A stretch of DNA of 64,000 bases from CAYVAR01 sp964449675. Lineage in GTDB: Bacteria; Patescibacteriota; Microgenomatia; UBA10105; UBA927. Location: NCBI GenBank assembly GCA_964449675.1, contig CAYVAR010000001.1:96692-160691 (forward strand), given 5' to 3'. Position numbers and translations under genes: made by a program. Of the stretch, positions 23,783 to 32,421 are shown piece after piece; the stretch's first letter is position 1, and the number at the start of each line of letters is the position of its first letter. The notes beneath the pieces were generated by a model, which made no database searches, had not been told where the DNA came from, and was given only the letters and a program-made list of their open reading frames with translations.

Positions 23783-24970
23783 ATGGCTGACCAGCAAAAA
23801 TTTAACCGCAATAAACCACATGTAAATATCGGAACCATCGGTCATGTTGATCATGGGAAAACGACGCTTACCTCAGCAATTACACATGTTTTAGCAAAAG
23901 CAGGCATGGCCAAAGCCCTCAAGTATGAAGATATCGATAACGCTCCAGAGGAAAAAGCACGAGGAGTCACGATAAACATCCATCACTCAGAATACGAAAC
24001 AGCAAAACGACACTATGCCCATATCGATGCACCGGGACATGCTGATTATGTCAAAAATATGATCACCGGGGCAGCCCAAATGGACGGAGCAATTCTTGTG
24101 GTTTCTGCGCCAGATGGTCCTATGCCTCAGACTCGCGAACATATCCTGCTTGCTAAGCAAGTGAACGTACCGGCAATTGTTGTCTTTATGAATAAATGCG
24201 ATATGGTGACGGATAAAGAACTTCTTGATCTTGTTGAAATGGAAGTTCGAGAACTTCTCACCAAGTATAAATTTCCAGGAGACAAAGTCCCGGTCATCCG
24301 AGGAAGCGCACTGAAAGCACTTCAGGGTGATGCAGAAGCAGAAAAGCAAATTGAAGAGCTTATGAAAACGGTTGATGAGTATGTGCCCGATCCCGTACGA
24401 GACTTGGATAAACCATTTTTGATGCCTATAGAAGATGTCTTTTCTATAAAAGGTCGTGGTACCGTTGTCACCGGGCGTGTTGAGCGAGGCAAAGTCAAAG
24501 TCAACGACACTATTGAAATCGTTGGCATTAAAGCCACACAATCGACAGTCGTTACAGGAGTAGAGATGTTTCGAAAACTTCTGGATGAAGGACTTGCCGG
24601 AGACAATATTGGTGTTTTGCTTCGAGGTATTGAAAAAGATCAAGTTGAAAGGGGACAAGTATTGGCTGCACCAGGATCAGTCAAACCCCACACCGAATTT
24701 GAAGCTGAAATTTACATTTTAGCTAAAGAAGAAGGCGGACGACATACGCCATTTTTTACAGGGTATCGGCCACAATTTTATATCAGAACAACGGATGTGA
24801 CTGGAGAAGTGACCTTACCTGCGGGCGTTGAAATGGTCATGCCTGGGGATAGTACGAAAATGACCGCAAAACTTATCGTACCGGTTGCACTAGAAGAAGG
24901 GGTACGCTTTGCGGTACGAGAAGGTGGACACACAGTCGGTGCGGGAGTCATAACAAAAATAATCGCCTAA
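23783..24970 (+). CDS. tuf: Elongation factor Tu
   Basis: A 395-residue GTPase that delivers aminoacyl-tRNA. GHVDHGKTTL, DAPGHADYVKNM and NKCDM are the nucleotide-binding motifs; the more usual D-C-P-G is D-A-P-G here. ATG 23783 is chosen because AGAGAGGA precedes it and the family begins there; an upstream in-frame ATG at 23708 lies in the structured leader. rpsJ follows 34 bases later. Confidence 0.98.
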   Translation: MADQQKFNRNKPHVNIGTIGHVDHGKTTLTSAITHVLAKAGMAKALKYEDIDNAPEEKARGVTINIHHSEYETAKRHYAHIDAPGHADYVKNMITGAAQMDGAILVVSAPDGPMPQTREHILLAKQVNVPAIVVFMNKCDMVTDKELLDLVEMEVRELLTKYKFPGDKVPVIRGSALKALQGDAEAEKQIEELMKTVDEYVPDPVRDLDKPFLMPIEDVFSIKGRGTVVTGRVERGKVKVNDTIEIVGIKATQSTVVTGVEMFRKLLDEGLAGDNIGVLLRGIEKDQVERGQVLAAPGSVKPHTEFEAEIYILAKEEGGRHTPFFTGYRPQFYIRTTDVTGEVTLPAGVEMVMPGDSTKMTAKLIVPVALEEGVRFAVREGGHTVGAGVITKIIA

Positions 24971-25004
24971 AAGTCCTGTCATTAGGCGAGACTTTTCATC
25001 ATTA

Positions 25005-25313
25005 ATGCCAAAAGGAAGAATTCGGGTACGTTTAAAAGCATACGATAGTAGGATCATCGATGACTGCTGTCAAAAGATATTAGATACCGCCGTACGGACG
25101 GGTGCTCGGGTTGTGGGACCTGTACCACTACCTAGTGATAAGACCCATTTTAATGTCGCTCGCAGTCCTTTTATCGATAGAAATAGCAGAGAGGATTTCA
25201 TGATAAAAACACACAAGCGACTCGTTGATATCATTGAACCGACAGATAAGACGATAGATCAGCTCATGCATTTAGATCTACCAGCGGGAGTAGATGTTGA
25301 GATTAAGATGTAG
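25005..25313 (+). CDS. rpsJ: 30S ribosomal protein S10
   Basis: A 102-residue S10 with RIRVRLKAYD, the VGPVPLPSDK loop and HKRLVDIIEP. S10 helps build the 30S head and is the NusE antitermination factor. Here it is separated from rplC by 252 bases with a new promoter and an attenuator-like leader, so it is expressed with tuf rather than with the rest of the S10 operon. Confidence 0.97.
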   Translation: MPKGRIRVRLKAYDSRIIDDCCQKILDTAVRTGARVVGPVPLPSDKTHFNVARSPFIDRNSREDFMIKTHKRLVDIIEPTDKTIDQLMHLDLPAGVDVEIKM

Positions 25314-25317
25314 AATT

Positions 25318-25430
25318 CAAATCTCAAATCTCAAAACTCAAAACTTCAACGTAAAGCTCAAAACTTATTACAGTTTTTCGTTTTAAATTTTAGTTTTGAC
25401 TTTTGACCTTTGAATTTTGAGTTTTGACCT
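25318..25430. repeat. AACTCAA-word hairpin spacer before rplC
   Basis: Left arm: AAATCTCAAATCTCAAAACT. Right arm: iterated TTTTGAC, TTTTGAGTTTTGACC. Same word family as 16190-16293. Its last word supplies the -35 box of the rplC promoter. Confidence 0.65.
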
Positions 25431-25452
25431 AGTTGAGATACTTTGGTATACT
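25424..25452 (+). promoter_or_regulatory. rplC operon promoter
   Basis: TTGACC (25424-25429), a 17-base spacer and TATACT (25447-25452): close to the sigma-70 consensus. Transcription would start near 25459. Confidence 0.75.
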
Positions 25453-25458
25453 GCGGGT

Positions 25459-25565
25459 TACGAATTAGATATGACGGATGACCGCTTCATATCAGATTAA
25501 AGCCTACCAAAAGTCTCGGATGAGATATCGACCTCAACCGAGGTCGATTTTTTTGGGAAAAAGAT
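25459..25565 (+). promoter_or_regulatory. Attenuator-like leader of the rplC (L3) operon
   Basis: Three features follow the promoter. Hairpin 1: GATATGA-CGG 25468-25477 with CCG 25482-25484 and TCATATC 25487-25493. A strong intrinsic terminator: ATCGACCTC 25527-25535, loop AACC, GAGGTCGAT 25540-25548, then seven Ts. An alternative pairing, CTCGG 25515-25519 with CCGAG 25538-25542, would break the terminator. This is the layout of transcription attenuation before a ribosomal operon; L4 or another product could be the effector. Confidence 0.65.
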
Positions 25566-26213
25566 ATGATTACTGCAATTCTTGGTACAAAAATTGATCA
25601 ATCTCAATCTTTTATCGAAGACGGGAAGCGTATTCCTGTGACAACTATTCAGGCTGGTCCGTGCTGGATTGTTCGCATAAGCGATATGGGTAGTTACCAA
25701 AATCTCCAGCTCGGCTTTGGCACTACCAAACATCTTTCAAAAGCTCTTGCTGGTCACATAAAGAAAGCGGGGTTAGAACAAAAGCCCCGTTTTTTACGGG
25801 AAATTCGTCTCAAAACAGTAACTGATATAGGTGATCTGAAAGTTGGTGCAGAGGTAAAGGTTAGTGATGTTTTTGCCCCCGGTGACGCTGTCAGCGTAAC
25901 GGGTACGTCAAAAGGAAAAGGATTTGCGGGAGTTGTGAAACGACACGGGTTTGCCGGTGGTCCACGGACCCATGGTCAGTCAGATCGTGAGCGAGCGCCC
26001 GGTTCCATAGGACAAACAACGACACCAGGTCGTGTCTACCGAGGAAAAAGGATGGCTGGACGCATGGGAGGCGACCGCGTCACTGTCTCAGGACTACACG
26101 TCGTTTCTATTAATCCAGAAAAAAATATTTTAACGATAAAAGGATTAGTACCAGGAGGCCGCACAGGCCTTCTTCTTATTCAGAAGGAACCAGTGGGACT
26201 AGTTGCAAAATGA
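25566..26213 (+). CDS. rplC: 50S ribosomal protein L3
   Basis: A 215-residue L3 with the conserved GKGFAGVVKRHGF loop that reaches the peptidyl-transferase region, and GPRTHGQSDRERAPGSIG. It is the first gene behind the promoter and attenuator-like leader at 25424-25565. Confidence 0.97.
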   Translation: MITAILGTKIDQSQSFIEDGKRIPVTTIQAGPCWIVRISDMGSYQNLQLGFGTTKHLSKALAGHIKKAGLEQKPRFLREIRLKTVTDIGDLKVGAEVKVSDVFAPGDAVSVTGTSKGKGFAGVVKRHGFAGGPRTHGQSDRERAPGSIGQTTTPGRVYRGKRMAGRMGGDRVTVSGLHVVSINPEKNILTIKGLVPGGRTGLLLIQKEPVGLVAK

Positions 26214-26247
26214 ATTCCTATAGATTCCTTTAAAATCCTTTATAATT

Positions 26248-27006
26248 ATGCCAAAATCGACTGAAAAAAAATTATCTAAGAAAGCTCCTACAAAGACGGT
26301 TGCAAAGATAAAACGACCGAGCCGTGTTATGCTGAAGAAAGCGGATGCTAAAGAAACCGTAGGAACTCCCGTGAAGCTGCCAGATATCAAATCTCCAGTA
26401 CTTGGCGTTGATGGGAAACAAAAAGGCACCATGCAGTTGCCGAAAGAATTTTTTGCAGCAAAAATAAATAAGCAACTTCTGGCGCAGGCTATTCGTGTGT
26501 ATTTAACCAATCAGCGGCAAGGAAACGCAGCGACAAAAACTCGGTCACACGTTGAAGGTTCTACGCGTAAAATCTACCGTCAGAAAGGGACTGGACGAGC
26601 CCGTCACGGTGGGATACGTTCACCAATTTTTGTCGGCGGCGGAATTGTTTTTGGTCCTTCACCACGTGACTATCACTTGGATATGCCAAAGAAAATGAAA
26701 AGACGAGCTTTGGCTGGCGCTCTTACATCTCAATTTAACGATCAAATTATAACTATCGTAGATGGGCTAGATACGATTGAGTTAAAGACAAAGATTATGG
26801 CAAAGACTCTTATGACTCTTGGTGCACTGTATCGCACACTCCTTGTTACACCAGGTAAAACAGCCATTGTTCGAGCTGTGAGAAATATTTCATATGTCGA
26901 TACGTTACCAGTTGGGAATATTTCGGCATATACCGTTTTACACCATAAAAGAATAATTTTTATGAAGCAAGCAGTATTAGAATTATCAAAGACATTTGCA
27001 TTCTAA
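26248..27006 (+). CDS. rplD: 50S ribosomal protein L4 with basic N-terminal extension
   Basis: A 252-residue L4. The core starts near residue 50 (SPVLGVDGKQKGTMQL) and has RQGNAATKTRSHVEGS and the RQKGTGRARHGGIRSP loop lining the exit tunnel. The first 45 residues are a Lys/Thr-rich extension absent from most L4 proteins. L4 is the autoregulator of the S10 operon in E. coli, so it is a candidate to act on the upstream leader. Confidence 0.95.
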   Translation: MPKSTEKKLSKKAPTKTVAKIKRPSRVMLKKADAKETVGTPVKLPDIKSPVLGVDGKQKGTMQLPKEFFAAKINKQLLAQAIRVYLTNQRQGNAATKTRSHVEGSTRKIYRQKGTGRARHGGIRSPIFVGGGIVFGPSPRDYHLDMPKKMKRRALAGALTSQFNDQIITIVDGLDTIELKTKIMAKTLMTLGALYRTLLVTPGKTAIVRAVRNISYVDTLPVGNISAYTVLHHKRIIFMKQAVLELSKTFAF

Positions 27007-27010
27007 ACGC

Positions 27011-27316
27011 ATGGAAGACGTACAGATAAAACCATATATTACTGAAAAATCGTTGCAGCTTGCGAGTAAAGGTTGGTACACGTTTGCGACGCGTTTACAG
27101 GCAAGAAAGCCTCTTGTTGCGGCAACTATCAGCCGTCTTTACGCGGTGACAGTAACAAGAGTTCGAAGTATTTTAGTAAGCGGAAAAACACGGCGAGTTG
27201 GTCGAAAAATGACCGTTATGTCCAAACCAAATTGGAAAAAAATATTCGTACACCTTGCCCAGGGGGAAAAAATACCAGTTTTTGAAGTGACGCAGGAGGG
27301 AGAGAAGAAGAAATAA
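27011..27316 (+). CDS. rplW: 50S ribosomal protein L23
   Basis: From ATG 27011 a 101-residue L23 with IKPYITEKSLQLA at the start and VTVTRVRSILVSGK in the centre; it lies by the tunnel exit where SRP and trigger factor dock. ATG 26996, overlapping rplD, is the alternative; the family start favours 27011. Confidence 0.9.
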   Translation: MEDVQIKPYITEKSLQLASKGWYTFATRLQARKPLVAATISRLYAVTVTRVRSILVSGKTRRVGRKMTVMSKPNWKKIFVHLAQGEKIPVFEVTQEGEKKK

Positions 27317-27401
27317 ACAAATCTACAAATGGCCAATGAACAAATGAATGGTCAAATACATTGAATCATTAAGTGATTTAATTATTTATTTGTAGATTTG
27401 T
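27317..27401. repeat. ACAAATCT-word hairpin spacer before rplB
   Basis: ACAAATCTACAAAT (27317-27330) and ATTTGTAGATTTGT (27388-27401) are a perfect 14-bp inverted repeat; AATGAA-type words fill the loop. Confidence 0.7.
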
Positions 27402-27409
27402 AGATTTTT

Positions 27410-28174
27410 ATGCAAACACAACGAATCAAGTCATTGACCGTAATACTCCAAAAACACTCAGGGAGAGATATACGTGGACATGTCTCTGTGCGTCATCAAG
27501 GTGGCAGGCACAAACGGTTTTATAGAAAAATAGGCTGGTTTCGAACAAAAGAAGGTGTACCTGCCAGAGTAGTTTCTATTGAATATGATCCGAATCGATC
27601 TGCTGACATAGCACTCTTACAGTATGCGGATGGAGAAAAGCAATTTATTTTATCCCCGCTTGGACTGAAACTCGGACAAAAAGTCGCCCAAGGGAATGCA
27701 GTAGATGCTCGAGTTGGAAATGCGATGAAACTTGGGTCGATGCCTGTGGGAACCGTCATTCATAATGTCGAGATAAAACCTGGGAAGGGTGCTCAGATGA
27801 TTCGTAGCGCAGGAACAAGCGCCACAGTTGTTGCAAAAGAAGGAGAAAAAGTACAACTGAAACTTCCTTCCGGAGAGCTACGCATTTTTCACAGCGATTG
27901 TATGGCAACAGTGGGTCAAGTTGGCAATATAGAATGGAAAAACCGCTGTGTAGGTAAAGCAGGACGAAGTCGGCATATGGGAATTAGACCAAGCGTACGA
28001 GGGGTGGCGATGAGTCCGCGGTCTCATCCCCATGGAGGCGGAGAGGGAAGAAGCGGCATAGGGCTTCCGTCACCAAAAAGTCCGTGGGGCAAAAAGACGC
28101 TTGGGAAAAAAACGAGAAAAAGAAGAAAGTATAGCGATAGATTTATTTTACAAAAAAGAAAAAAGAGTAATTAG
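27410..28174 (+). CDS. rplB: 50S ribosomal protein L2
   Basis: A 254-residue L2 with RHQGGRHKRFYR, the ARVVSIEYDPNRSADIAL core and the C-terminal VRGVAMSPRSHPHGGGEG containing the His near the peptidyl-transferase centre. It is followed by rpsC, not rpsS. Confidence 0.97.
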   Translation: MQTQRIKSLTVILQKHSGRDIRGHVSVRHQGGRHKRFYRKIGWFRTKEGVPARVVSIEYDPNRSADIALLQYADGEKQFILSPLGLKLGQKVAQGNAVDARVGNAMKLGSMPVGTVIHNVEIKPGKGAQMIRSAGTSATVVAKEGEKVQLKLPSGELRIFHSDCMATVGQVGNIEWKNRCVGKAGRSRHMGIRPSVRGVAMSPRSHPHGGGEGRSGIGLPSPKSPWGKKTLGKKTRKRRKYSDRFILQKRKKSN

Positions 28175-28186
28175 TTTTATATACCT

Positions 28187-28849
28187 ATGGGTCAAAAAAT
28201 ACATCCAAAAGGATTTCGATTAGGCACGGTTTTCACCTGGACGTCTCGGTGGTTTTCTCGTCCGAAACAATACAAAACATTACTTTTTGAAGATGTGACA
28301 TTGCGCCAAGCGCTTACGAAAAAACTTAAAAGCGCGGGACTTACGGAAGTTGAAATAGAACGGTCGATTAATAAAATAAAAATTATTTTGCACGTTTCTA
28401 AACCTGGTATTGTCATCGGTCGTGGAGGTAGTGGGCTGGAAGAACTTAAAAAATATATAGAGCAATATCTATCAAGCCTTTACAAAAATACAAACAAAAG
28501 ACCAGATGCAAAACAGAAATTAGAAGTGATAGTAGAGCCAGTAAAAGAACCGAATTTGAATGCACATCTTGTTGCAACGACCATAGCAGATCAATTAGTC
28601 AAGCGACTTCCGCATAAACGTATTGCCAATCAAGCAGTCGACAGGGTTATGTCAAGCGGGGCAAAAGGTGTGAGGGTTGCATACTCGGGACGAATTGCAG
28701 GAGCAGAAATCGCAAGACGAGAGAAATACCAATCCGGTACTGTGCCGCTTTCTACCATTCGTGAGGATGTGGACTTTGCGGCTGTACCAGCTCTCACAAA
28801 ATCAGGGTATGTTGGCGTAAAGGTATGGATTTGTAGAAAAAGCATTTAA
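28187..28849 (+). CDS. rpsC: 30S ribosomal protein S3
   Basis: A 220-residue S3 with GQKIHPKGFRLG, the KH-domain GRGGSGLEEL, and the C-terminal GRIAGAEIARREKYQSGTVP. It normally sits between rplV and rplP; here it lies directly after rplB and before rpsS. Confidence 0.97.
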   Translation: MGQKIHPKGFRLGTVFTWTSRWFSRPKQYKTLLFEDVTLRQALTKKLKSAGLTEVEIERSINKIKIILHVSKPGIVIGRGGSGLEELKKYIEQYLSSLYKNTNKRPDAKQKLEVIVEPVKEPNLNAHLVATTIADQLVKRLPHKRIANQAVDRVMSSGAKGVRVAYSGRIAGAEIARREKYQSGTVPLSTIREDVDFAAVPALTKSGYVGVKVWICRKSI

Positions 28850-28866
28850 AAAAGGATAGAAATACT

Positions 28867-29151
28867 ATGGCACGATCAAGTAAAAAAGGACCATATATTG
28901 ATAAAAAGTTACTCATAAAAGTCATGAAACAAAAAAATGGAGGTGATCGTTCTCCAATAAAAACATGGGCACGAGATTGTCAGATACCTCCAGATTTTGT
29001 CGGTCACCGTTTAGCAATTCACAATGGGAGAATTTTCAATGAGATTTTTGTATCGGAGGCCATGGTAGGGCACCGGCTAGGAGAATTTTCACCAACTCGA
29101 TTCTTTCGAGGTCATGGTCAAGTGACCAAGAGGACAATGGATAAAACGTAA
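28867..29151 (+). CDS. rpsS: 30S ribosomal protein S19
   Basis: A 94-residue S19 with the ARSSKKGPYIDKKLL start, the GHRLAIHNGRIFNEIFVSE core and FSPTRFFRGHG near the end. It is 17 bases behind rpsC and followed by a word-repeat spacer. Confidence 0.96.
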   Translation: MARSSKKGPYIDKKLLIKVMKQKNGGDRSPIKTWARDCQIPPDFVGHRLAIHNGRIFNEIFVSEAMVGHRLGEFSPTRFFRGHGQVTKRTMDKT

Positions 29152-29154
29152 AAA

Positions 29155-29214
29155 AGTTAATTCGTTAATTAGTCAATTCGTTAATTCGAACTAACGAAAT
29201 AACGAAGCTACGGA
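29155..29214. repeat. GTTAATTCG-word hairpin spacer
   Basis: Left arm: GTTAATTCGTTAATTAG then GTCAATTCGTTAATTCG; right arm: CTAACGAAATAACGAAG. It lies between rpsS and rplV and has no ORF. Confidence 0.6.
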
Positions 29215-29226
29215 TTGACGTTTTAT

Positions 29227-29559
29227 ATGGAATACCAGGCAACAGCAAAATATTTACGCATAAGCACACGAAAAGTGAGGCTTCTTACTGATCAAATTCG
29301 GACGATGAAACCGGAAAACGCGATGAGATCTATAAAGGCTCTGCCAAACCGTGCAAGCAAGTTTTTATCCGATGTTATCGCGTCAGCACTTGCGAATGCA
29401 AAACAAAAAAATGCAGATACGGGAAGCTTACGCTTTAAAACGATAGAAGTTATGGGTGCCTCTTTTATGAAGCGAATGAGAGCTGTATCTAAAGGACAAG
29501 GACATGCCTATAAAAAACGCATGACCCACATACGAGTAATTCTTTTTGATGAAAGGTAA
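29227..29559 (+). CDS. rplV: 50S ribosomal protein L22
   Basis: A 110-residue L22 from ATG 29227 (the longer frame begins with TTG). LRISTRKVRLLTDQIR and the tunnel-lining hairpin RVSKGQGHAYKKRMTH-like end are recognisable. Followed by rplP after 3 bases. Confidence 0.95.
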   Translation: MEYQATAKYLRISTRKVRLLTDQIRTMKPENAMRSIKALPNRASKFLSDVIASALANAKQKNADTGSLRFKTIEVMGASFMKRMRAVSKGQGHAYKKRMTHIRVILFDER

Positions 29560-29562
29560 ATT

Positions 29563-29979
29563 ATGTTAGCACCAAAACGAGCAAAATATAGAAAATCATT
29601 TCGAGGAAAACGTGGCGGAAAATCCATACGGGGCTCTGAAATAAATTTTGGCCAGTTTGGGCTAAAAGCTATAACCGTCGGATGGGTAGGAAGTCGACAA
29701 ATAGAAGCTGCTCGCCGGACGCTTACCCATTATACGAGACGAGGTGGCCGCGTATGGATTCGCATATTTCCGGATAAGCCGATTACAAAAAAGCCACCTG
29801 AAACAAGAATGGGAAGCGGAAAAGGAGATGTAAGTGAATACGTTGCGGTTGTTCGTCCAGGACGAATTCTTTTTGAAATGGGCGGCGTAGACGCTACTCA
29901 AGCGAAAGAAGCGATGAGGCTTGCGAGTGCAAAATTGCCAATTCGATCAAAATTTGTGCTCAAGGAGCGCAGCGTATGA
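29563..29979 (+). CDS. rplP: 50S ribosomal protein L16
   Basis: A 138-residue L16: MLAPKRAKYRKSFRG, GSEINFGQFGLKA, RRGGRVWIRIFPDKP and the GSGKGDVSEYVAVVRPG region near the A-site. It overlaps rpmC by ATGA. Confidence 0.97.
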   Translation: MLAPKRAKYRKSFRGKRGGKSIRGSEINFGQFGLKAITVGWVGSRQIEAARRTLTHYTRRGGRVWIRIFPDKPITKKPPETRMGSGKGDVSEYVAVVRPGRILFEMGGVDATQAKEAMRLASAKLPIRSKFVLKERSV

Positions 29980-30185
29980 AAAAAAAAGAGAAAGAATCAT
30001 TAAAGAACTTAAAGCTTACGGAACTTGGTAAACAGGCAAGTGATCTGACGCAAAAGATCGAACAGGCTATGATGAAACGCTACACCGAAACTCTTAAAAA
30101 TACGAGGGAGATTCGAATGCTTCGCATGAAAAAAGCAGTGATACATACATATATTCGTGAGAAAGAGTTAGAAGGAGCTCTATGA
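29976..30185 (+). CDS. rpmC: 50S ribosomal protein L29
   Basis: A 69-residue two-helix protein with LKLTELGKQASDLTQ and a Lys-rich second helix, in the standard place between rplP and rpsQ. ATGA overlaps on both sides. Confidence 0.93.
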   Translation: MKKKEKESLKNLKLTELGKQASDLTQKIEQAMMKRYTETLKNTREIRMLRMKKAVIHTYIREKELEGAL

Positions 30186-30466
30186 GAGCGAGTTTAGCAA
30201 ACAGTCAGCAAGAAGTTCAAAAAGATACAGGAAAACGGAAACACATGATTGGTAAAGTCCTGTCAGTAGCAATGAAAGATACGGTTATCGTGTCAGTTGT
30301 TCATGTTGTGCGACATCCGATATACAAAAAGGCACTTAAACGTACCAAACATTTTGCAGCGGGTAGCAATGGACTTGTTTTAGCAAAAGGAGACACAGTT
30401 CGTATACAAGAAACGCGCCCGATCAGTAAAACAAAACATTTTAACGTTACTCAAAGACTATCATAA
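30182..30466 (+). CDS. rpsQ: 30S ribosomal protein S17
   Basis: A 94-residue S17: MIGKVLSVAMKDTVIVSV, the KKALKRTKHF loop and KGDTVRIQETRPISKTKHF. The first 20 residues before the core are an N-terminal extension; an in-frame Met at residue 22 is the alternative start, but the ATGA overlap with rpmC favours the long form. Confidence 0.93.
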   Translation: MRASLANSQQEVQKDTGKRKHMIGKVLSVAMKDTVIVSVVHVVRHPIYKKALKRTKHFAAGSNGLVLAKGDTVRIQETRPISKTKHFNVTQRLS

Positions 30467-30472
30467 AAAAAT

Positions 30473-30847
30473 ATGGTACAACGAAGGTCAAAACTCATAG
30501 TTGCAGATAACTGCGGAGCACAACTAATGACCATGACGCACATATATGGATCATCAAAACGTGCTTTTGCAGGTCTTGGCGATGTAGTTCAATGTGTAGT
30601 AAAGAAAGCGGACCCTACCGGAATAGTTAAAGATGACGAGCTTGTAAAAGTAGTTATCGTACGTACAAAAAAAGAGCACCACCGCAAAGACGGTTCGTAT
30701 ATACGATTTGATGATAATGCAGGTGTTGTTATCGATACCTCTGGTGACAAAAATCCTCGCGGTACTCGTGTCTTTGGTCCGATTGCGCGAGAGCTTAAAG
30801 AGAAAGGATTTGACAAAATCATAAGCATGGCTGCGGAGGTCTATTAA
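30473..30847 (+). CDS. rplN: 50S ribosomal protein L14
   Basis: A 124-residue L14 with SKLIVADNCGAQ, the VIVRTKKEHHRKDGSYIRFDDNA-type core (slightly divergent) and GTRVFGPIARELKEKGF. Followed by a 41-base purine spacer with the repeated word GAGAGGAAG. Confidence 0.97.
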   Translation: MVQRRSKLIVADNCGAQLMTMTHIYGSSKRAFAGLGDVVQCVVKKADPTGIVKDDELVKVVIVRTKKEHHRKDGSYIRFDDNAGVVIDTSGDKNPRGTRVFGPIARELKEKGFDKIISMAAEVY

Positions 30848-30888
30848 AAAAGCAAAAAAGCAAGAGAGGAAGAGAGGAAGAAATTTTT

Positions 30889-31194
30889 ATGAAAATAAAA
30901 AAGGGAGACACCATACTAGTTACAATAGGAAAAGATAACGGGAAGAAGGGGAAAGTGGAACACGTGTTTCCTAAAGATCATCGTGCGCTTGTAGCGGGAA
31001 TCAATATGTATAAACGACATTTGAAGAAACGCGACGAGAAACATCCAAGTGCTATTGTTGATATACCAAAACCACTCGACTTTGCGAAGTTTTCGATACT
31101 TTGTCCATCATGCGGTAAGCCTACAAGGGTCGGATATCTTGTAACAAAGGGAGAAAAAATGAGAATTTGCAGAAAGTGTGGGAAAAAACTATGA
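30889..31194 (+). CDS. rplX: 50S ribosomal protein L24 with C-terminal zinc ribbon
   Basis: A 101-residue L24: KKGDTILVTIGKDNGKKG (KOW motif) and INMYKRHLKKR, then a zinc ribbon CPSC and CRKC at residues about 72-98. The zinc-bearing form retains four Cys. Overlaps rplE by ATGA. Confidence 0.95.
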   Translation: MKIKKGDTILVTIGKDNGKKGKVEHVFPKDHRALVAGINMYKRHLKKRDEKHPSAIVDIPKPLDFAKFSILCPSCGKPTRVGYLVTKGEKMRICRKCGKKL

Positions 31195-31733
31195 CATCAT
31201 TACAAGAGACATACAAAAAAGAAGTCACTCCGGTTCTCATGAAAGAACTTGGTATTATAAATCAAATGGCGGTGCCAAAACTTCTTAAAATTGTCATAAA
31301 TTGTGGACTCGGAGAAGCTTTGAAAGATAAAAAAGTAATAGATCACATGGCTTCTCAGTTGACGGTTATTGCTGGACAAAAACCGCGGGTAACGCGCGCA
31401 AACCGTGCAATATCTACCTTTAAACTTCGTGCGGGAGACGCTATCGGAATAAAGGTTACTTTGCGTGGTAAACGTATGTACGATTTTTTTAAAAAACTTG
31501 TTGCGATTGCATTGCCACGGGTCCGTGATTTTCGGGGAATTCCGCCCGCGGGATTTGATGGTCACGGAAATTACACATTAGGTATAACAGAACAGACAAT
31601 TTTTCCGGAACTCGATTACCAATTGGTTGATAAAGTACGAGGATTTGAGATTACACTAGTGACCAACGCACAAACGGACGAGAGAGGAAAGGCGCTCCTT
31701 TCACATCTCGGATTACCTTTTGAGAAAGGATAA
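31191..31733 (+). CDS. rplE: 50S ribosomal protein L5
   Basis: A 180-residue L5 from ATG 31191, which overlaps the rplX stop as ATGA; an upstream ATG (31167) lies inside rplX. LKIVINCGLGEA, AGQKPRVTRANRAISTFKLR and RDFRGIPPAGFDGHGNYTLGI identify it. It binds 5S rRNA. Confidence 0.96.
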   Translation: MTSLQETYKKEVTPVLMKELGIINQMAVPKLLKIVINCGLGEALKDKKVIDHMASQLTVIAGQKPRVTRANRAISTFKLRAGDAIGIKVTLRGKRMYDFFKKLVAIALPRVRDFRGIPPAGFDGHGNYTLGITEQTIFPELDYQLVDKVRGFEITLVTNAQTDERGKALLSHLGLPFEKG

Positions 31734-31736
31734 ACA

Positions 31737-31922
31737 ATGGCAAAAACATCAGACGCTGTAAAGTTTTATAAAAAGCAAAAATATACGGTTCGCCATAAAA
31801 ATAGATGTTCCTTGTGTGGGAGATCGCGAGCGTATATGCGCCATTTTGGTATTTGTCGTTTATGTTTTCGTGCGCTTGCTCACAAAGGAGAATTACCAGG
31901 AGTCATAAAGGCATCATGGTAG
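31737..31922 (+). CDS. rpsN: 30S ribosomal protein S14, zinc type
   Basis: A 61-residue S14 with both Cys pairs of the zinc form (CSLCGRSRAYMRHFGICRLC), three bases after rplE. Confidence 0.97.
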   Translation: MAKTSDAVKFYKKQKYTVRHKNRCSLCGRSRAYMRHFGICRLCFRALAHKGELPGVIKASW

Positions 31923-31934
31923 GAACAAAAAAGT

Positions 31935-32022
31935 TAGTGAGAAAGGCCAGTTACTTAGTTACTTAGAAAAACAAAAAAATGCTTTAATCAAGTAACAAAG
32001 TAACGACCTAACCAAGTAACCA
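31935..32022. repeat. GTTACTT-word hairpin spacer
   Basis: Left arm AGTTACTTAGTTACTTAG; right arm AAGTAACAAAGTAACG and ACCAAGTAAC. Same family as 38038-38112, 39055-39131, 40785-40855 and 44055-44148. Confidence 0.7.
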
Positions 32023-32023
32023 T

Positions 32024-32416
32024 ATGGTAAATGATCCAATTGCAGACATGCTCATACAAATCAAAAATGCCTCTGCCGCGAGAAAAAGAAGTGTTGAGCT
32101 TCCGTACTCTAAGGCGAAAATGGCTCTTGCAACGATTCTTTCTCAAGAGGGATACATTGATGATGTCACTACGAGCGGAGAGTCGATTGATAAAAGATTA
32201 CACATGGGAGTCAAATACAATGGCGATGTTCCAACGCTTACCGATTTACGTCGAAAGAGTAAACCGGGACTACGCGTCTATGTGAAAAAAGATGCAATTC
32301 CAACAGTGGTCGGAGGTATGGGAATAGCAATTCTTTCTACACCACAAGGGATCATGACGGGTAAAGAAGCAAAAAAAAGAGGAATCGGTGGAGAACTTTT
32401 GTGTGAGGTGTGGTAA
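32024..32416 (+). CDS. rpsH: 30S ribosomal protein S8
   Basis: A 130-residue S8: DPIADMLIQIKNASAARK, RRKSKPGLRVYV and the C-terminal GMGIAILSTPQGIMTGKEAKKRGIGGELLCEVW. A direct 16S binder that in E. coli also represses the spc operon. Confidence 0.97.
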   Translation: MVNDPIADMLIQIKNASAARKRSVELPYSKAKMALATILSQEGYIDDVTTSGESIDKRLHMGVKYNGDVPTLTDLRRKSKPGLRVYVKKDAIPTVVGGMGIAILSTPQGIMTGKEAKKRGIGGELLCEVW

Positions 32417-32421
32417 AACAT

